DNA of 64,000 bases from Hypoxylon rubiginosum (Eukaryota > Ascomycota > Sordariomycetes > Xylariales > Hypoxylaceae), in NCBI GenBank assembly GCA_902806565.1, contig CADCXA010000023.1, forward strand, positions 1 through 64,000, written 5' to 3'. How positions within the stretch are numbered: the stretch's first letter is position 1; each line of letters opens with the position of its first letter. Shown here piece after piece: positions 1 through 13,792 of this stretch. Below the pieces are notes generated by a model that ran no database searches, had not been told where the DNA came from, and was given only the letters and a program-made list of their open reading frames with translations. The translations under genes and the position numbers were made by a program.

Positions 1-1899
1 TTAGCTACCAACTAATTTTTAAATCTAATAAAAACCATATAAAAATAATAATAAAATAATTATAATAATTAATATAAAAACGTAGTTTAATTTAATCGTT
101 AAGTTTTATATAATAAAATTTAAGCTTTTAATGTTTAAAACTTATTTAATATAATTAAAATTTAAATCTTATATTTTTATAAAAACTATAAAAGTTATAA
201 AAAATCTTATTTAAATTAAAAGCCAGTTTTTATAATATTTAATTTATATTATAAAAAACATTTTTATATTATTTAAACTATTATTAAAACTAAATTTTAT
301 CTTTTTTATAAAAATAAGTTTTTACTATAAAAACTTTAAAATAATAAGTAATTTAACTTTTAAAAAAATATTAATAAAAATACTATTAATATTTAATTAA
401 TTAAATAAAAGATAAATAAAAAAACTAATATAATTAAAACTTGTTTTAAAAAACTATTAATTATTAACAATTAAAATTATATTAATAATTATAAAAAACT
501 TATAGTAAAAAAAATAAATAATAATAAAAAAAAAGGTGTTTTATTTTATAAAATAAGTTTATAAATATTATTAACGTTAATTAATAAAATAAACCTTTTT
601 AACTTTTTTAATAATCCTTATAATAATATATAAGCTAATTTAATAAATATTTTTAAATATAGTTTTAATAAAAACAAGATAATTTTTTATATATTAATAA
701 ATAATAATTTCTTTAAAATTATAAAAATTACTATTTAAAAAGCCATTAAAAAAACAAAAAAAAAAAAAAACTAAAGTTAATATAAAATAAAAACCAACTC
801 CGGTTTAATTTTTATTAATACTATATATAAACTTAAAACCCTAAAAATTAATTTTATTAATAATATTTTTATTAACAGATTTATACCACCGGAATTATTT
901 AACTAAAAAAAAAAAATTTTTTAATTAATATAAAATTAAATTAAAAACCTTTTAACGTTTTATAAAAAAAACTTTTATAAAAATATCTACTTTAAATTTA
1001 TAACCTAGTTTTATAATAAACACTTAAAACTTAATAAATTTAAAATAATTAAAGAAAAATTAAAAACTTTTAAAATAACTAATATTAAAAAAAATATCCT
1101 TATTAAAATATTTTATAAAAAAGAAATAACCTTAATCTAAAATTTTAATAAAATTAATTATATAAAAAAAATTATAATATTTAATTATATAATTAAAATT
1201 ATTTTATAATTTATATAATAAGCTAAAAGTATTTTAATTTTTACTTTTTTTAAAAATAAAGTTATTTAAATTTTAAAAAAGCGTTTAAAAAACAATATTT
1301 TATAAGGAAATTATAACTTATATTAAAACATTTAATTTATTATTAAAAAAAAAATAAATCTTTTAAATTAATTAACTTTTATATTAAATTTAATAAAAAA
1401 ATAATCTAAGACGTTTTTTTATTAAAAAACTATAAGAAGTTTTTTATAAAATTTATAATATATTAAATCCTATTTATAATAAACTAGTTTTTAAAATATA
1501 ATTAAATAAAATTAAACTTTTTTAATAAATAATTAATAGTTTTTACTATATTAATTAAATTAATAAAAATAATAATATTATTATAAAAAGTAATAAACTT
1601 AATTACTTACTTTTTAAAAGTAGTTACTTAAATATTTTATAACTTTATATTAAATAAATACAAGCTTTTTTTTAATAATATAAAAGTTAAAAAACCAACT
1701 ATTTAATATAAAAATTAAGAAGTTTATTTTAAAATACAGCGTTTTATTTTTAAACATATAAAAAACATTAATACCGTTTTATTAAATTTCGAACTTACTA
1801 GCGTAATAATAAACAAAGAAAAGTTAAAATTCTACCGTTTAATAATAAAAATTATAAAATATATTTATAATATTTACAAAAAAAAACTAACCCTGTTAA

Positions 1900-2515
1900 A
1901 AACCTTTAAAATATAAAAATAAAATCCCTATAAAAATATAAAAAATATTAGGTTTTTTATTAATATTATTATTTATTTTAAGTTTTAAGTTAAACTATAC
2001 GTTTTAATTATTATATTTTTAATAAAACTGTTTTAAAAAAACACTTTATAAAAATAAATAAAAAACTAAAAGCAAGTTATATAAATATTAAAAAATACAC
2101 TAAATAACGTTTTATATTTTATTAATTTTAATTATATTTATAAAAAGTTAATTATCCTATAAATAAATGTTTTAAAAAATAATTAAAATTATATATTAAA
2201 ATAACTTAATAATCAAGGCATTTTTTATTTTTTAAGATATAAATTAAGTATATAACGTAAAATAAAAAAGAATTATAATATTTTAAAATTTAAGGCTTTA
2301 ATTATTATAAAGTTTCTTTGTTAATTATAAATCCACTTTTATAATATTTACTTTTTATTATAAATAAATATAAAAATACTAATTATAACAAATTTATAAA
2401 TTTATTAAAAACAAAATTAATTTAATAAATTACTTATATTAAATTATTTAATTTTAAAATTAAGTATATATTTAATAAGTTTAATATAACAACCGATTTT
2501 TTATCTCGTAAAAAA
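1900..2515 (+). pseudogene. pol relic: RT tether and RNase H of Gypsy G copy A
   Basis: Read through its stops, the + strand gives a Gypsy order. About 1915-2040 carries a WxxP...IRxFI-like tether followed by a YYxxFI-like stretch. About 2155-2200 has an xxINALKDG-like segment, matching the RNase H TDAS start after RIP (GAT to AAT, TCA to TTA). About 2215-2300 resembles FxSRxxL...NYxIL and a KALTIIKSF stretch, as in KELLAIVxAFxxWRxYL. The end, 2462-2510, reads KYIxxKFN..TDFLSR, the conserved PGKxNxxADxLSRR terminus. Copy B keeps the Pro-Gly codons (cctggt) here, while copy A keeps the Asp and the Ser-Arg (ccgatt, tctcgt). The domain order supports Ty3/Gypsy. The catalytic YxDD should lie near 1.7 kb but I could not see it. 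It is non-functional. Confidence 0.7.
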
Positions 2516-2819
2516 AAAAACTTTTTAAATAAAAAAAATAACTAATAAAAAGGTAATATTAACGAATATATTAATAACTAAATTTATTTTATTTAAACTA
2601 TTTTAATTTTTCCAGCCCTTTTTAATATTAAATATCTTTTATTATAACTATTAAAAAATTAAAATAATAAATCCTAGGAGATTATAAAGTATTTAAATAT
2701 CCTTATTTACCCTTTTTATTTAAAAAATAAAAAATAATAAAAGATTAATATATTAAAATAAGATTTTAAAATAAAGCATTTTAATATATAATAACTAAAA
2801 GTGTTTTATAAAAAAAGCC

Positions 2820-3060
2820 TAAAAAAAAGTTTTATTAGTAATAAATTATTAATTTATTTTTATAAAAAAAGTTAATTATTTAAAAAAGTTATATTAAATA
2901 TGGTTATAAAATATATAACTTTATAATTAATAAAATAAAAAATATATATTATTAAAAAAAAAAAAATTTAAATATAATTTAAGTTATTTTTATATATTTT
3001 AACTATTAGAAGTTTTAAATTACCAGGTTTTATAAGCCGGGCTTATATAATAAGTTAAGT
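2820..3060 (+). pseudogene. integrase zinc-binding (HHCC) relic, Gypsy G copy A
   Basis: This lies about 120 codons downstream of the RNase H end, where Gypsy integrase should begin. Together with copy B (55905-56060), one frame shows a His-Ala-Gly-Tyr-like start and, about 23 codons later, a Tyr-Tyr-stop-Lys run. That fits the HxxxGHxG...YYWPGM...D core of the integrase N-terminal zinc finger after TGG to TAA conversion. The CxxC half cannot be placed with certainty, because RIP turns TGT/TGC into TAT/TAC. The call rests on position and partial motif and is weaker than the RNase H call. Confidence 0.45.
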
Positions 3061-3699
3061 GGTTTTTTTATTATATAAATTATTAATATATAATATATAT
3101 TTTACGATTAAAAGAAAAAAGCTATTATAAAAATAAAAAAAAAAGTTAGTAATTAACTTAAAATAAAGGTTATTTTTAATATTAAAATAAAAGTTATAAT
3201 TAATTTTATTTAAAGAAAAATTATTTTTAACTATAGGATTTTTTTGTTAATAAAATATAATAAGGGCCTGGAGTTTAAAAAGATTTTTAAAAACGCTTAT
3301 TTAAAAATAAAAATAAAAAAAAAAATAGGTTTTTCTTATTATTTTAAAGTATAAAGCTAGGTAAAAGTCGGTTATAAAAAAATTATTAAAGGATTTTTTT
3401 AAACTTTAAATAAGGATAATAAAAACTAGGTATTATATTTACTTAAGATTATTTAAATTAATTAAATGTTAATTAAACCTAATAAAATCTTTTTATATAA
3501 AACTATATATAAATAAAAAACTATAATATTTATTAAAGTTATAATTTTTATATAACAAATATTTAAATAAAATAAAATAAAAAATTATAAGGAATTTTTA
3601 ATAATTTAAATAAAACTCCTGTAAAAAAAAAAGGAAAACTTTTAAAAACTAATTATTACTTTTAAAGAAAAAAGAAAAAAAACAAATAAGTAAAAAAAT

Positions 3700-6600
3700 A
3701 AAAAATATATAAGATAAATTAAAAATATAATATTATAAAAAAATAATCTTGTATTTTTATTTAATATTTTTTATTATATTAATATTTTAAATAAAAACAA
3801 GCTCCGTTATAATTAACTAGAACCTTATTTAATTAATTAAGTTTATAAAAAAAACAAGTATAATATTTATAAATTAAATAATATTATTTTAAGAATTATA
3901 TTCTTAAAAAACCGGCTTAAGCTTTTTATAAAAAATAAGTAAAAATATTAAAAACTTAATAACTTTTTTAACGACTTTTAAACTATAAAACTAAATAATA
4001 AATAATTCGATTAAAATAAAAATAATATTTTTCGCGATAAAAGAAAAAATACCGAGGTATTTAACTACCTTGTAAATTAAAAAGTAATAAGCTTAGTTAT
4101 TAAAAATAATAATATAAGGATTTATTAAAGCGATTTATATTAAAATAAACACATTTTAATTAATAGTAAAACAAAGTAATAAATTATTAAAACTATTTTA
4201 AAAAATAAAATTATTTTTAAAAATAAAACCTTTTAATTATAATAAATTAAGGTTTATTTTTTTAAAAAAATAAAAAAAAGATATATTATTTTATTAAACT
4301 TTAAAACGCCTGTTAACTTTAAATTATATTAATTAATATAAAAGTAAAATAATTATTAGTTTAAAAAAATAAAAAAAAATAACCACGTTTATATTTAATA
4401 TTATAACTAGGAATCCACGGATATATAATATATAGTTAACATATAATTAAAAAACCTTATTTAAAACATTTTATTTATTTTCTTTTTTATGAATTTTAAA
4501 TTTTCGTTATTTAAAGTTAATTTATTTATTTAACTTTTATTTTATTTTTTATTTACCTTAAAATTAAACTAGTTTTACTAATAAAATAAAAAAACGTAAT
4601 ATTTAATATAAAGGCTTTATTTTTTATTTTATTTAACTTAAAATCTTAGTATTAGATTATTAAAACTAAATTAATAAATTCTTTAATATAAAATTTTTAA
4701 TTAAAAAAGGATTTTAATACTTTTAAGTTTAAAAATTCCCGAATCGGTAGTTTTAAAATTTATATTTTTTATTAAACATTAAAATAATATAAATACCGTA
4801 AAACTTTTTTATAACATTAAAAATAAACCTGTAACTAAAAAAAAGCCACATTTTAACGTGATTAATAAAATTAAACATTTTTATATAATATTAATAATAT
4901 TAATAAGTTATTTTATTTAAAAAACTATATATTTAAATAAAAAAATTAAAAATATAGTAACTATTTTATATAAACTTATTAAAATAATTGTTTAAAAAAC
5001 TTATATATTTAATATTAATAAATAAAAATAGCGATTATTTTAAAAGTAACTATTTAAAAAAAAAGTAGTAATTTTATAAAAAGCTAGTTATTTATTAGAA
5101 GTTTTTATTAAATATCTTTTAAAAAATATATTAACCGGTAATAAAACCATTAAATATATAAAAATTTATATTATGAATTATTTAATAAACTATATTAATT
5201 AAACTTTTTTATAAAATCATTAAGTTTTATTAACCTATAAATACTTATTATTAATATAAAATTTAAAAGTTAAAAATAAAAATTTTAACTAAAAGTTTAT
5301 TAGGTTATTTATTAAAAATAATAAAGATAATAAGATTAAAAGTTTTATTATTATATAAAACCTTAAAAAGCTATAAAAATTAATAACTTAAAAAAATATA
5401 AATTATAATAGTTTTTTCAGCTTAGAATTTATCCTAGCTAATAAAAGTTATAATATAAATCTAAGATTAGTTTTTATATTTAAAATAACTTAATTAAAAG
5501 TAATAAATTATTTATTTATTTATAATTATTTATATATTAAAAATAATAATTAACTGGAAATAAATATAATATTAAAAGTTTAGTTTATTTATTAAGTGTT
5601 AATTTAAATATTAAGGTTTTAAAAAAACTAATTATAATATATTTTATTTATAATAAAATATAATCCTTTAAATAACTTTAATAAAAGCTTTATACCAAGC
5701 CGGTTTTAAAAAAATAAATCGAGGTTATAATTAAAAAAAACAAATAATATATCTATAAAAACGTTTTAAACTTAAAAACAAGTTTTAATATTTACGTTAA
5801 ACTTTTTTTAAAACGTATATTTAAGTATAAAAACAGTATTATTAAAATTAAAAAACGATAGTAAAAATAACATATTAAAGTTAAGGTTTTTATAGCGTTT
5901 TTAAATATATTATATAGTAATAAACTTTATAACGTTATTATTATTATTAAGCGTTTTAAATCCTTTTAAACAAGTAAAAGTAGATATAATTATCGTAACT
6001 TAGATATTTTTTACCGTTTTAAAAAGTAATTTAAGGTATTTTAAAAAAACTAAAAAATTTAAAAAAAAAGAAAATATAAAAAATAAAAACTATTATAAAA
6101 TTCTTAGCTTTTTATCACCTTAAAAAAAGTGGGTACCGCTAATTAAAGGTTAATTTATATATTATATTAATATTTTATTAGTTTATAATTAAAATTAATA
6201 AAAACTTATTTATATAATAAGTTATTTAATAAAATATTTATATAAAACTATATAAATATAAAAAATATTTAGTACTTTTTTTTTATTTTAATTAATATAG
6301 TTTATTTTATATCTTTTATTTTTTTTTTTAAAAAACTAAAAATTATAATATTTTATAATTATAATAATAATATATAAAAAAGTAAAAATAATATTAACTA
6401 ATATTATAAACTTTTTAAAAGATATTTATTATATTAATAATGTTATTAATTAATAAAAGTATTAATTAAAGCTTTTAAAACTTATAATAATAATATTTTT
6501 TTTTTATTTAATTAAAATTAAATCCATATATTATAATTATATTATAAGGTATTTTACTTTCGTTAAAAATAAACTTTAAACTTTAATATAAGAAACTTAC

Positions 6601-7978
6601 ATTTATAATTATAAGCTTCTTAATTTTATATAAAAATAAAAGGTATAATAAATTATTAAAAATTAAAGGATTTTAATCACTTATTATAAAAAACGTGTTA
6701 TTTACTAAATTAATTTATAAAATTAAAACATTATAAACCTTAAAAAACTATAAAACAAATAATTTTAATAGTATTATATTTACTTTAATTAAATAATATA
6801 ACCTGCGATTTATTTTTTTAATAACTTATTACGATTTTATAGTATTAAATAAAAACTTTAATAATTACACGGTTTTTTATTTTTATATAATATTAATTAA
6901 TATAACAAAAAAATAGGTATATATTTTTAATATTTTTATAAACGGGGTAGGCCTTTTTTTTATTAAAATATAAATATTATTTATAAACTTAAATAAAATA
7001 TATAGTAATAATAAATAAAAAATAATAATTAAAGGTTTTAAAAATTTATATTAAATCTAAATTATCTCTTAAAATAATAACTGGATATACGGTTATTAAA
7101 TAACGTGTATTTTTTATTTATTATTTAAAAAACCAGCTATTTTATTTTAATTACTAGAAAATAAAAACTTTAATTAAACTTTAGTTTTAAATACTTTTAT
7201 AAAAACAGTATTTAAATACATTAAAATTAAAATAATTACCAGGAAACTTTTACTTATTAAGCGGTTTATAATATTAATTAAATTAATATGTAATTTTATA
7301 TTTAAAGCGGGCCTAATAAAATTATAATTTATAGTAATTAATATGGTTAAAAATGTTAAAAATAACTTTTTAAATAATGGTTTATTTAATCCTTTAAATA
7401 GCTTTTTAAACTTTAAGCTTATAAAAAAAAAAAAAAGCAAAACTAAAAGTAACTTAGAAAAAAACATTACTATTATAATTACTTTTAATAAAACTATATA
7501 AAAAATTAAAACTTAATATTTTTTTAAAAATAAAATTAACCTTAAGGAATAATATAAATACTTGTTAAATTTTAATTATAACTTAGTTTTTTAAATAAAT
7601 CCAGCTTAAAAAGTTAAATATAAATAAAAACTATTTATACTAATTAATAAGTGGGTAACTAATATATAAAAAATTATAATAAATAAACTATAACTTGTTA
7701 ATTCTTATAATTAAATAAACTGGAACTAATATATTATTTTAATTAATACGGTTAATAAATCACTTAAAACTAAAAAACCGTTTATAAAAAAAGTACGTTT
7801 TATATTAATTAAAAAACAGGGAAGGATTAGCGATTTTATAAAATTAAATAATAAAAATAAACCTATAATATAACCTGTAAAAAAGGTTTTAAAATAAATT
7901 AATTAGCTTAATATAAAAAGAAGTAAATAAAAGGTTTTTTTTTATAGATTTAAATTAGAATAAGATCTTATTTAAATT
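3700..7978 (+). other. Long 3' internal region of Gypsy G copy A, no domain recognised
   Basis: This stretch lies between the integrase region and the polypurine tract and has a colinear partner in copy B (about 56700-61005). Ordinary chromodomain Gypsy elements end soon after integrase, so roughly 4 kb of extra internal DNA is unusual. I see no domain in it. On the - strand, 7174-7467 is open for 97 codons and the matching part of copy B (60203-60385) is open for 60 codons, but the residues are almost all L/I/F/N/K, as expected from A/T-only DNA. Confidence 0.5.
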
Positions 7979-7989
7979 TAAAAAAAGGT
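7979..7989 (+). other. Polypurine tract of Gypsy G copy A
   Basis: A run of seven or more A followed by GG lies directly before the LTR start. The same tract precedes the 3' LTR of copy B at 61006-61016. This fits the plus-strand primer of an LTR element read on the + strand. Confidence 0.6.
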
Positions 7990-8266
7990 TATAATAAAAT
8001 ACGGCGATTAATACCTTATAAAAAGTTATATAATTACTTTATAACTAGATTTTTTTTATTTTTTCTTTTAAAAGACTTATAAAACTTTTTATATAATTAA
8101 ATAACTATATATTATAAAAATATACACTTTTTTATAAGATATCTTGAATATATTAATTAGGATGTTTTTTAAGTTATTTTTTAAGTTAAATGTAATTTAA
8201 GGTAAATAATAATATAATTGTTATTTAAACCGAGAATTATTAATATAAAAGTAAAGCTTTATTATA
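7990..8266 (+). repeat. 3' LTR of Gypsy G copy A
   Basis: The 277-bp segment begins TATAATAAAATACGGC and ends GCTTTATTATA. It matches the two copy B LTRs (48886-49164 and 61017-61295) along its whole length with transitions only. The ends read TATAAT.../...ATTATA, as expected if RIP changed TG...CA to TA...TA. It is followed by atat, the same tetranucleotide that flanks copy B. Confidence 0.85.
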
Positions 8267-10829
8267 ATATTTATATAAAAATATAATAAATTTATTATTA
8301 ATATTTTCGTTTTTTTTATTTTAAATATATTTATATTATATTATTTATTTATTTTTTTTATTTATTATTAAATGTTTAATTAATTAATACTTTTATTTAT
8401 TATATATAAAATATTTTTAGTTATAATATTAATTATTAAATTGTTTATTATCCTTAAATTTATTTTATTTAAATTTATTATATTTTTAATTTTATTTTTT
8501 ATTATTATTATTATTATTATTTTAATATATATAATTAACTTAAAATTGTTTTTTTAGTTTATTTATATATATATTTATAATTTTATTTTAATGGTTAATA
8601 TTTATTATATTATATAAGTTAAAATATATAATATTAAATATAATAAATAATTATAAAATTATTATATTAAAAGCTAGGTGTTTTATAATTATAAATATTA
8701 TATTTTTTTTTAAATTAATAATTTTATTATTATTAATAAATAAACCTTTATAGATTTTTATAATTTAGTTAATAAGTATTTTAATATATATAAAAAGATT
8801 ATTTTTAAGGTTTTTTATTATAATGGTTTTAATGTTAATGGTTTATAATTTAATTTTATATATTTATTGGTTTTTAATTATATAGAAATTAGTTTTTATT
8901 TATTTAATTATTATTTTAAAGGATAGGTTTTTTTTAGTTAAATAATTATAATAAAATTCCTATGTTTTGTTTTTAAATATAATTAAGTATATTTTATAGT
9001 ATTAATAAAGTAAAATATTGGTTTTTTTATATAACTTTTTAAAAGGTTTTAATTTATTATTTAAAATATCATACTTCTCGTTTTTAAATTTTTATTTAAT
9101 CTTATATATTTTTATAAAGTTAATAAAAGTTTATAAAATAATATTATCTTATATATTAAGTGGAATTAAAATATATTAATTTAAATATTATTAATAAAAT
9201 GGTATTTAAAATAATAATTATTATTTTAAATAAAAGTTATTATATTAATTTAGTTATATTAATTAATTATTATAAAGTTACTATAAAATTATTAATCTTT
9301 ATATTTAATTATAATTAGTAGTTTTTAATAAAGTTTTTATTATTTTTAAATATATTTTAAAAGTAAGTTATTATATTATTAATTTATAGATAGGTTTAAA
9401 ATATTATATTATTAATATTAAAAATTTTAGTGGTGTAAATATTACTAGTATAAAAATCTATAAAATTAAGTTTTATAATATAAAAATAATAAAAGTTAAT
9501 AATTAAATAAATATTAGTTTCTTTATATTTATTATTTTATAATTTACTATAATATAAAAATATAAGTTACTTATTAATATAAATATTAAAAACTATTCTT
9601 TTAAAAGTCTTTATGTTTTAATTTTAAAAAATTATAAAAATCTAATTATTATAAAAACGTTATAAAATACCTTAAATATAAATTTTATTAATAAGTTTTT
9701 TATATATATTTTATAGTTATATAAATAAATATAAATTTATTAATATAATTTTTATATTATTATTAAAAAGTATAAGTATATTTATTTTATAAAATTGTTT
9801 TTAAATCTAATTTATAATTTTTTATTATAAAATTAATTATTATATATTTTAAAGGTTTCTATAATATAAATGTTAATTTTATTTTTATTAAAATTTTTAA
9901 TGTTTTTAATAAGTTTATATTTAATGTTTATATATTTAATAATTATATATAAGTTTTATAGTTTAAAATTAAATAACTTTAAAGTTATTATTTTTATAAT
10001 AATTTTTAAGTATAATATAATAAAAAAGTAGTTAAAATTTATAAAGTTATATAATATATTTATAAAAAAAGAAATTAAGAAATAAATTTAAAATTTAAAA
10101 TTATTAATATTAAGTGATTAAATAAGTGGGTTATAATAAAATAAAATTATGTTAAAAATAAATAAAATTTATAAATAAATAATTAAATTAAATAATAATA
10201 AAAAGAAAAGAATTTATTAGGTTTTAAATTTTAATAATAATAATACACACGCTTATTTTTATTTCTTAATATTATAGTAGGTTTTTTTAAAAAATTTTTT
10301 ACTTAATAAATAAAGTTTTAAAAAGTTATATTATTTAAAAGATTTTTTTATTATTAAAATAGTAGGGTTTTTACGTGTAAAAAACACGGTTTTAAATATA
10401 ATTTTTCTTAAATTTAAAGAGTTATATTTTTTAAAAATCTAAGTAATTTTTATAAAACTAGTAGAATTTTTTAAGTAATATAAAATTAATTTAAATTTAA
10501 AACATAGTAACTTCTAAAAATTTATATTTTATTTTTTTTATTAAATATTTTAATATAATAATAACTTATTAATTAAAATGTTACTTTTTTTTTTTAAATA
10601 TTTTATTTAAATAATTATCTTATTATTTTATAATTAACTTATTTAATTAATTATTAATTAATATTAATAAATAAAATTTAATTATTATATTATATATTAT
10701 AATATAATTAATTAAAAAGTATAAAAAAGTAATAAAATAAAAATAATATATTTAAATTAATATAATTATTTAAGTTTTAAATATAATTATTCCTTTTAAA
10801 AATAATACTTATATATATATATATAGATT
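8267..10829. other. Unassigned A/T-rich relic DNA
   Basis: No gene is supported. The stretch is richer in T on the + strand than its neighbours and keeps some TGG/GGT groups around 8820-9010. A frame there weakly resembles the part of a pogo/Tigger-type DDE transposase after the second Asp (an xLFxNxxKxILx-like run near 8955-9000). I could not place an NVDE-type first Asp or inverted termini, so this stays a suspicion. The remainder is low-complexity A/T. Confidence 0.4.
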
Positions 10830-12444
10830 ACATAATCATACTTTTAATAAAATATATTATTAATTAATTTTAATGTTTTTAAATATATTTAAAAATATAA
10901 TTATTTAAATTTAAAAAATAATAAATTATATATAAATAAAATAAACTTAAAAAAAAGTTTAATAAGTTTTTATAACGGTTTTAACATAAAAATTAATTAT
11001 TAAATTTATATATAAAAATAAAAGTATATATTATTTTAAAATATATATTTTATAATTTTTTTTAAAAATAATAAATAATATATTAATAATAATTTCTTTA
11101 GGATTTATTAAACCATTTAGTAGTTAGTTATTATTAAAATTTCTTTTAAAATAATAATATTATAATTAGCTTTATAAAATAAAATAAATAATTAAAGAAT
11201 TTAAAAACGTTTTATTATTTTTATTTATCTTTAAACTTTAAATATATAAAAAGCTTTTATTATTTAATTAAATATAAACATTTAAATATATTAATATTAA
11301 TAGGTTATTTTTAATAAGTAAAACTAATAATATAAAATAAACTAAATATAAAATTAAAATATTAAAATAAACACTTATTAAATATTATAAAAAATATTAA
11401 TATATTTAAATAATTAAACAAAAACTATAAAAATTAAAATCCGTTAAAAACTATATAATAACTTACTAATTAAATATATTAATTTTAAAAATAAATAACT
11501 ATAAAAGTTAATAATAAGGCTTAAAATATAAATTTAAATTATATTACTTTTAATATAAATTTTAATAATAAATAAAACTTTTTAATTTTTAATATAAATT
11601 TATATATTAATTTAATTTCTTTATAAATAATAATAAATATTTTAATAAAAATTTAAAAGATTAAAATAGGGAAAAATTCCATGTGAATAATAGTTAAATA
11701 TAAATAAACTAATTTTAAATTATATAGAAATTTTATTTTAAAAAGGATATTTATATTTTATATAATAAAAAAAGAATTAATTAATATTTTAACGTTTAAA
11801 TTTGGATTTTATATAATAATATAACTAAAAATAAAAATAATAATAAAAGCTTTAAATAAAATTTTCTTTTTTTTAACGGTTTTTTATTTTTAAATTAATT
11901 TATTTAAAACTAAAGTTTAATAACTAAAAAAACCTAACATTTTTATTAAGTTTAATATGTTTTTAATATCTTTTAAAAATCTATTAAAAAAATACTTTTT
12001 AAGTTAAATTATATTTATAATTATAATAAGTTATTAAAATAATATAAATAAAAAAGATTAATAAAATAAATTTATAATTTTAAGATAAAAATTAATTTTA
12101 AAAGTTAAATATATTAAGGTTTTAATAAATAATTTAAAAATAAATTACTATTAATTAAATAACTAACTAATAGTTTTTAACATTTAGATTTTAATATTTT
12201 TAATAAGTTTTAACCGTTTAATATATAATTAATAACTAATTTAAAACTAGTATAAATAAAAAAAATCTAATTATTTAAATAAAATATAATATTATAATAA
12301 TTAAAAAATAATATTAATATAATATAATTTTTATTTAATATTTTAAATATAAGTTTATTTATTTTATAACTATTTTAAAAATAGTTATTTTTTATTTTCT
12401 TACTATTATATTAATTATTTTTTTTATAAATTAAAATATAAATA

Positions 12445-12660
12445 TAACTAAGAGATAGTTATTTAAACACTCGTGGAAAAGATTTTATAATTTGTTACTA
12501 CGGCTAAGAAACTTACAGGGTATTTACTTAATTTAAATATTATATTATAAAAACCAGTATTATATTTTTAAAATATTTTTTAATATTTCACCGGCTGTTT
12601 TTATTATATATCTTATATTTTATAATTGTTTAAGTAACCGTAAACTACTAATAATAAACA
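12445..12660. other. Roughly 215-bp block present in C, absent from D
   Basis: In D the sequence flanking this block is continuous (about 41710-41770). In C it is interrupted by DNA with slightly more G+C (for example caccggctg and gtaaccgtaaac). Size and context suggest a small insertion such as a solo LTR. The borders cannot be fixed to the base and I see no clear target duplication. Confidence 0.45.
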
Positions 12661-12839
12661 ATTAATTAAATATAAATAAATAATAAAAATAATTATAACT
12701 TTTTTAAAATAACTAAATATTTTATTATTTAATTAATAATATATATAAATAAATTAATAAAATCTTTATTATTTTTATTTATTATTTAATAAAACTATAA
12801 CTAAAAAATAAATTCAATAAAATTAATAAGGAAAGAAAA

Positions 12840-13310
12840 TTTAAAATAAATTTTAATAAAGTTAATAATAATTAAAAAGCGTTATTAATTTAATAATTAT
12901 AATATCTATAAGTTATTATAAATAAAATAACTTAATATAAAAAAACTTTATAATAAAGTTTTATTTTATAAAGGTTTTAAAGTAGTTTTATAATAAGTTA
13001 TTTTAAAGTAACTATTATAATATATATAAAAATATTAATTAAGTTTTTTATAATAAAGATTTAATTTAAAATATATATTAATTTTAAATAAAAGCTTATT
13101 ATTATAATAAAATATTTATAATATAAAATATAATAAAATTATAAAAATAACTAATATATTTATTTTAAAAATAACTATTTTATATTTATTTTATATATAA
13201 ATACTATTTATATAAAAATAATAAAATAATTAAATTTAATTTTAAATATATTTATTATTATTTTATTTTTTATATTTATAAATTTATATTAATATACTTT
13301 TAATAATTTA
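12840..13310. other. Roughly 450-bp block present in C, absent from D
   Basis: C and D align on both sides (C 12690-12840 with D 45390-45525; C 13310 onward with D 45550 onward). D has only about 30 bp in between. Either C carries an insertion or D a deletion. The block is pure A/T-rich sequence with no recognisable motif. Confidence 0.45.
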
Positions 13311-13792
13311 ACATTATAAAAAGATATAAAAAATATAAAATAAATAAGAGTTTTAACGCCAGTAAAATATTATTACTTTTATTATTTTTTTATTTATTTA
13401 ATAAAATAAAATTAAACTTATATTTAACTTTTAATTTTATAGCTTTTTATAAGCTTATTTAAATTAAAAACATTATTAAATAAAAAGTTTAATTAAAATA
13501 ATATATTTATTAAATTATAATATAAATATATATTTATATTTTTTAATTACCTTTTAAAATTAAATATTAATAAAACTTTTATAAATATTTTTAAAAAAGC
13601 TTGTAAAAAATAAAAATCTTTTTATTTTTAATTTTTAATATAAATATAAATTATAAAAATATAGTTTATTAATCTTTTAATTTTTTAAAATTTAATGTTA
13701 AAAATATTAGAAAAATTACTATAAAAATAAAGTCTTTTTTAAAACTTTTTTATATATACTTATAAATAAAATTATTAAATAAAATAAAAAAG

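Larger units (their letters stand above)
1..8266 (+). mobile_element. Ty3/Gypsy LTR retrotransposon G, copy A (5'-truncated by window edge, RIPped)
   Basis: This stretch aligns base for base, apart from C/T and G/A transitions and small indels, with about 53000-61295 (copy B). It is therefore the 3' two-thirds of the same element; the 5' LTR, PBS and gag side lie outside the window. Pol remnants are read on the + strand: an RT tether at about 1915-2040, RNase H at about 2150-2510 and an integrase zinc-binding region at about 2880-3020. It ends with a polypurine tract and a 277-bp LTR. All frames are broken by TAA/TAG that look like mutated CAA/CAG/TGG, so nothing here can be translated into a working protein. 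Copies A and B keep different surviving C and G bases, so they were mutated independently. Confidence 0.85.

Noticed and set aside
1950..1990. FINIIIY-like stretch as the RT YxDD box of Gypsy G
   Set aside because: One residue too short for YxDD and only about 70 codons before the RNase H start. The spacing and the preceding IR-F fit the RT tether region instead.
7174..7467. 97-codon open frame on the - strand as a gene
   Set aside because: It lies antisense inside Gypsy G, is composed of A/T-type residues (L, I, F, N, K) and is shortened in copy B. Treated as a possibility only within the G finding.
10811..10830. TA dinucleotide run as an origin or telomere
   Set aside because: Short simple repeat in A/T-only DNA; no telomeric TTAGGG-type repeat anywhere in the window.
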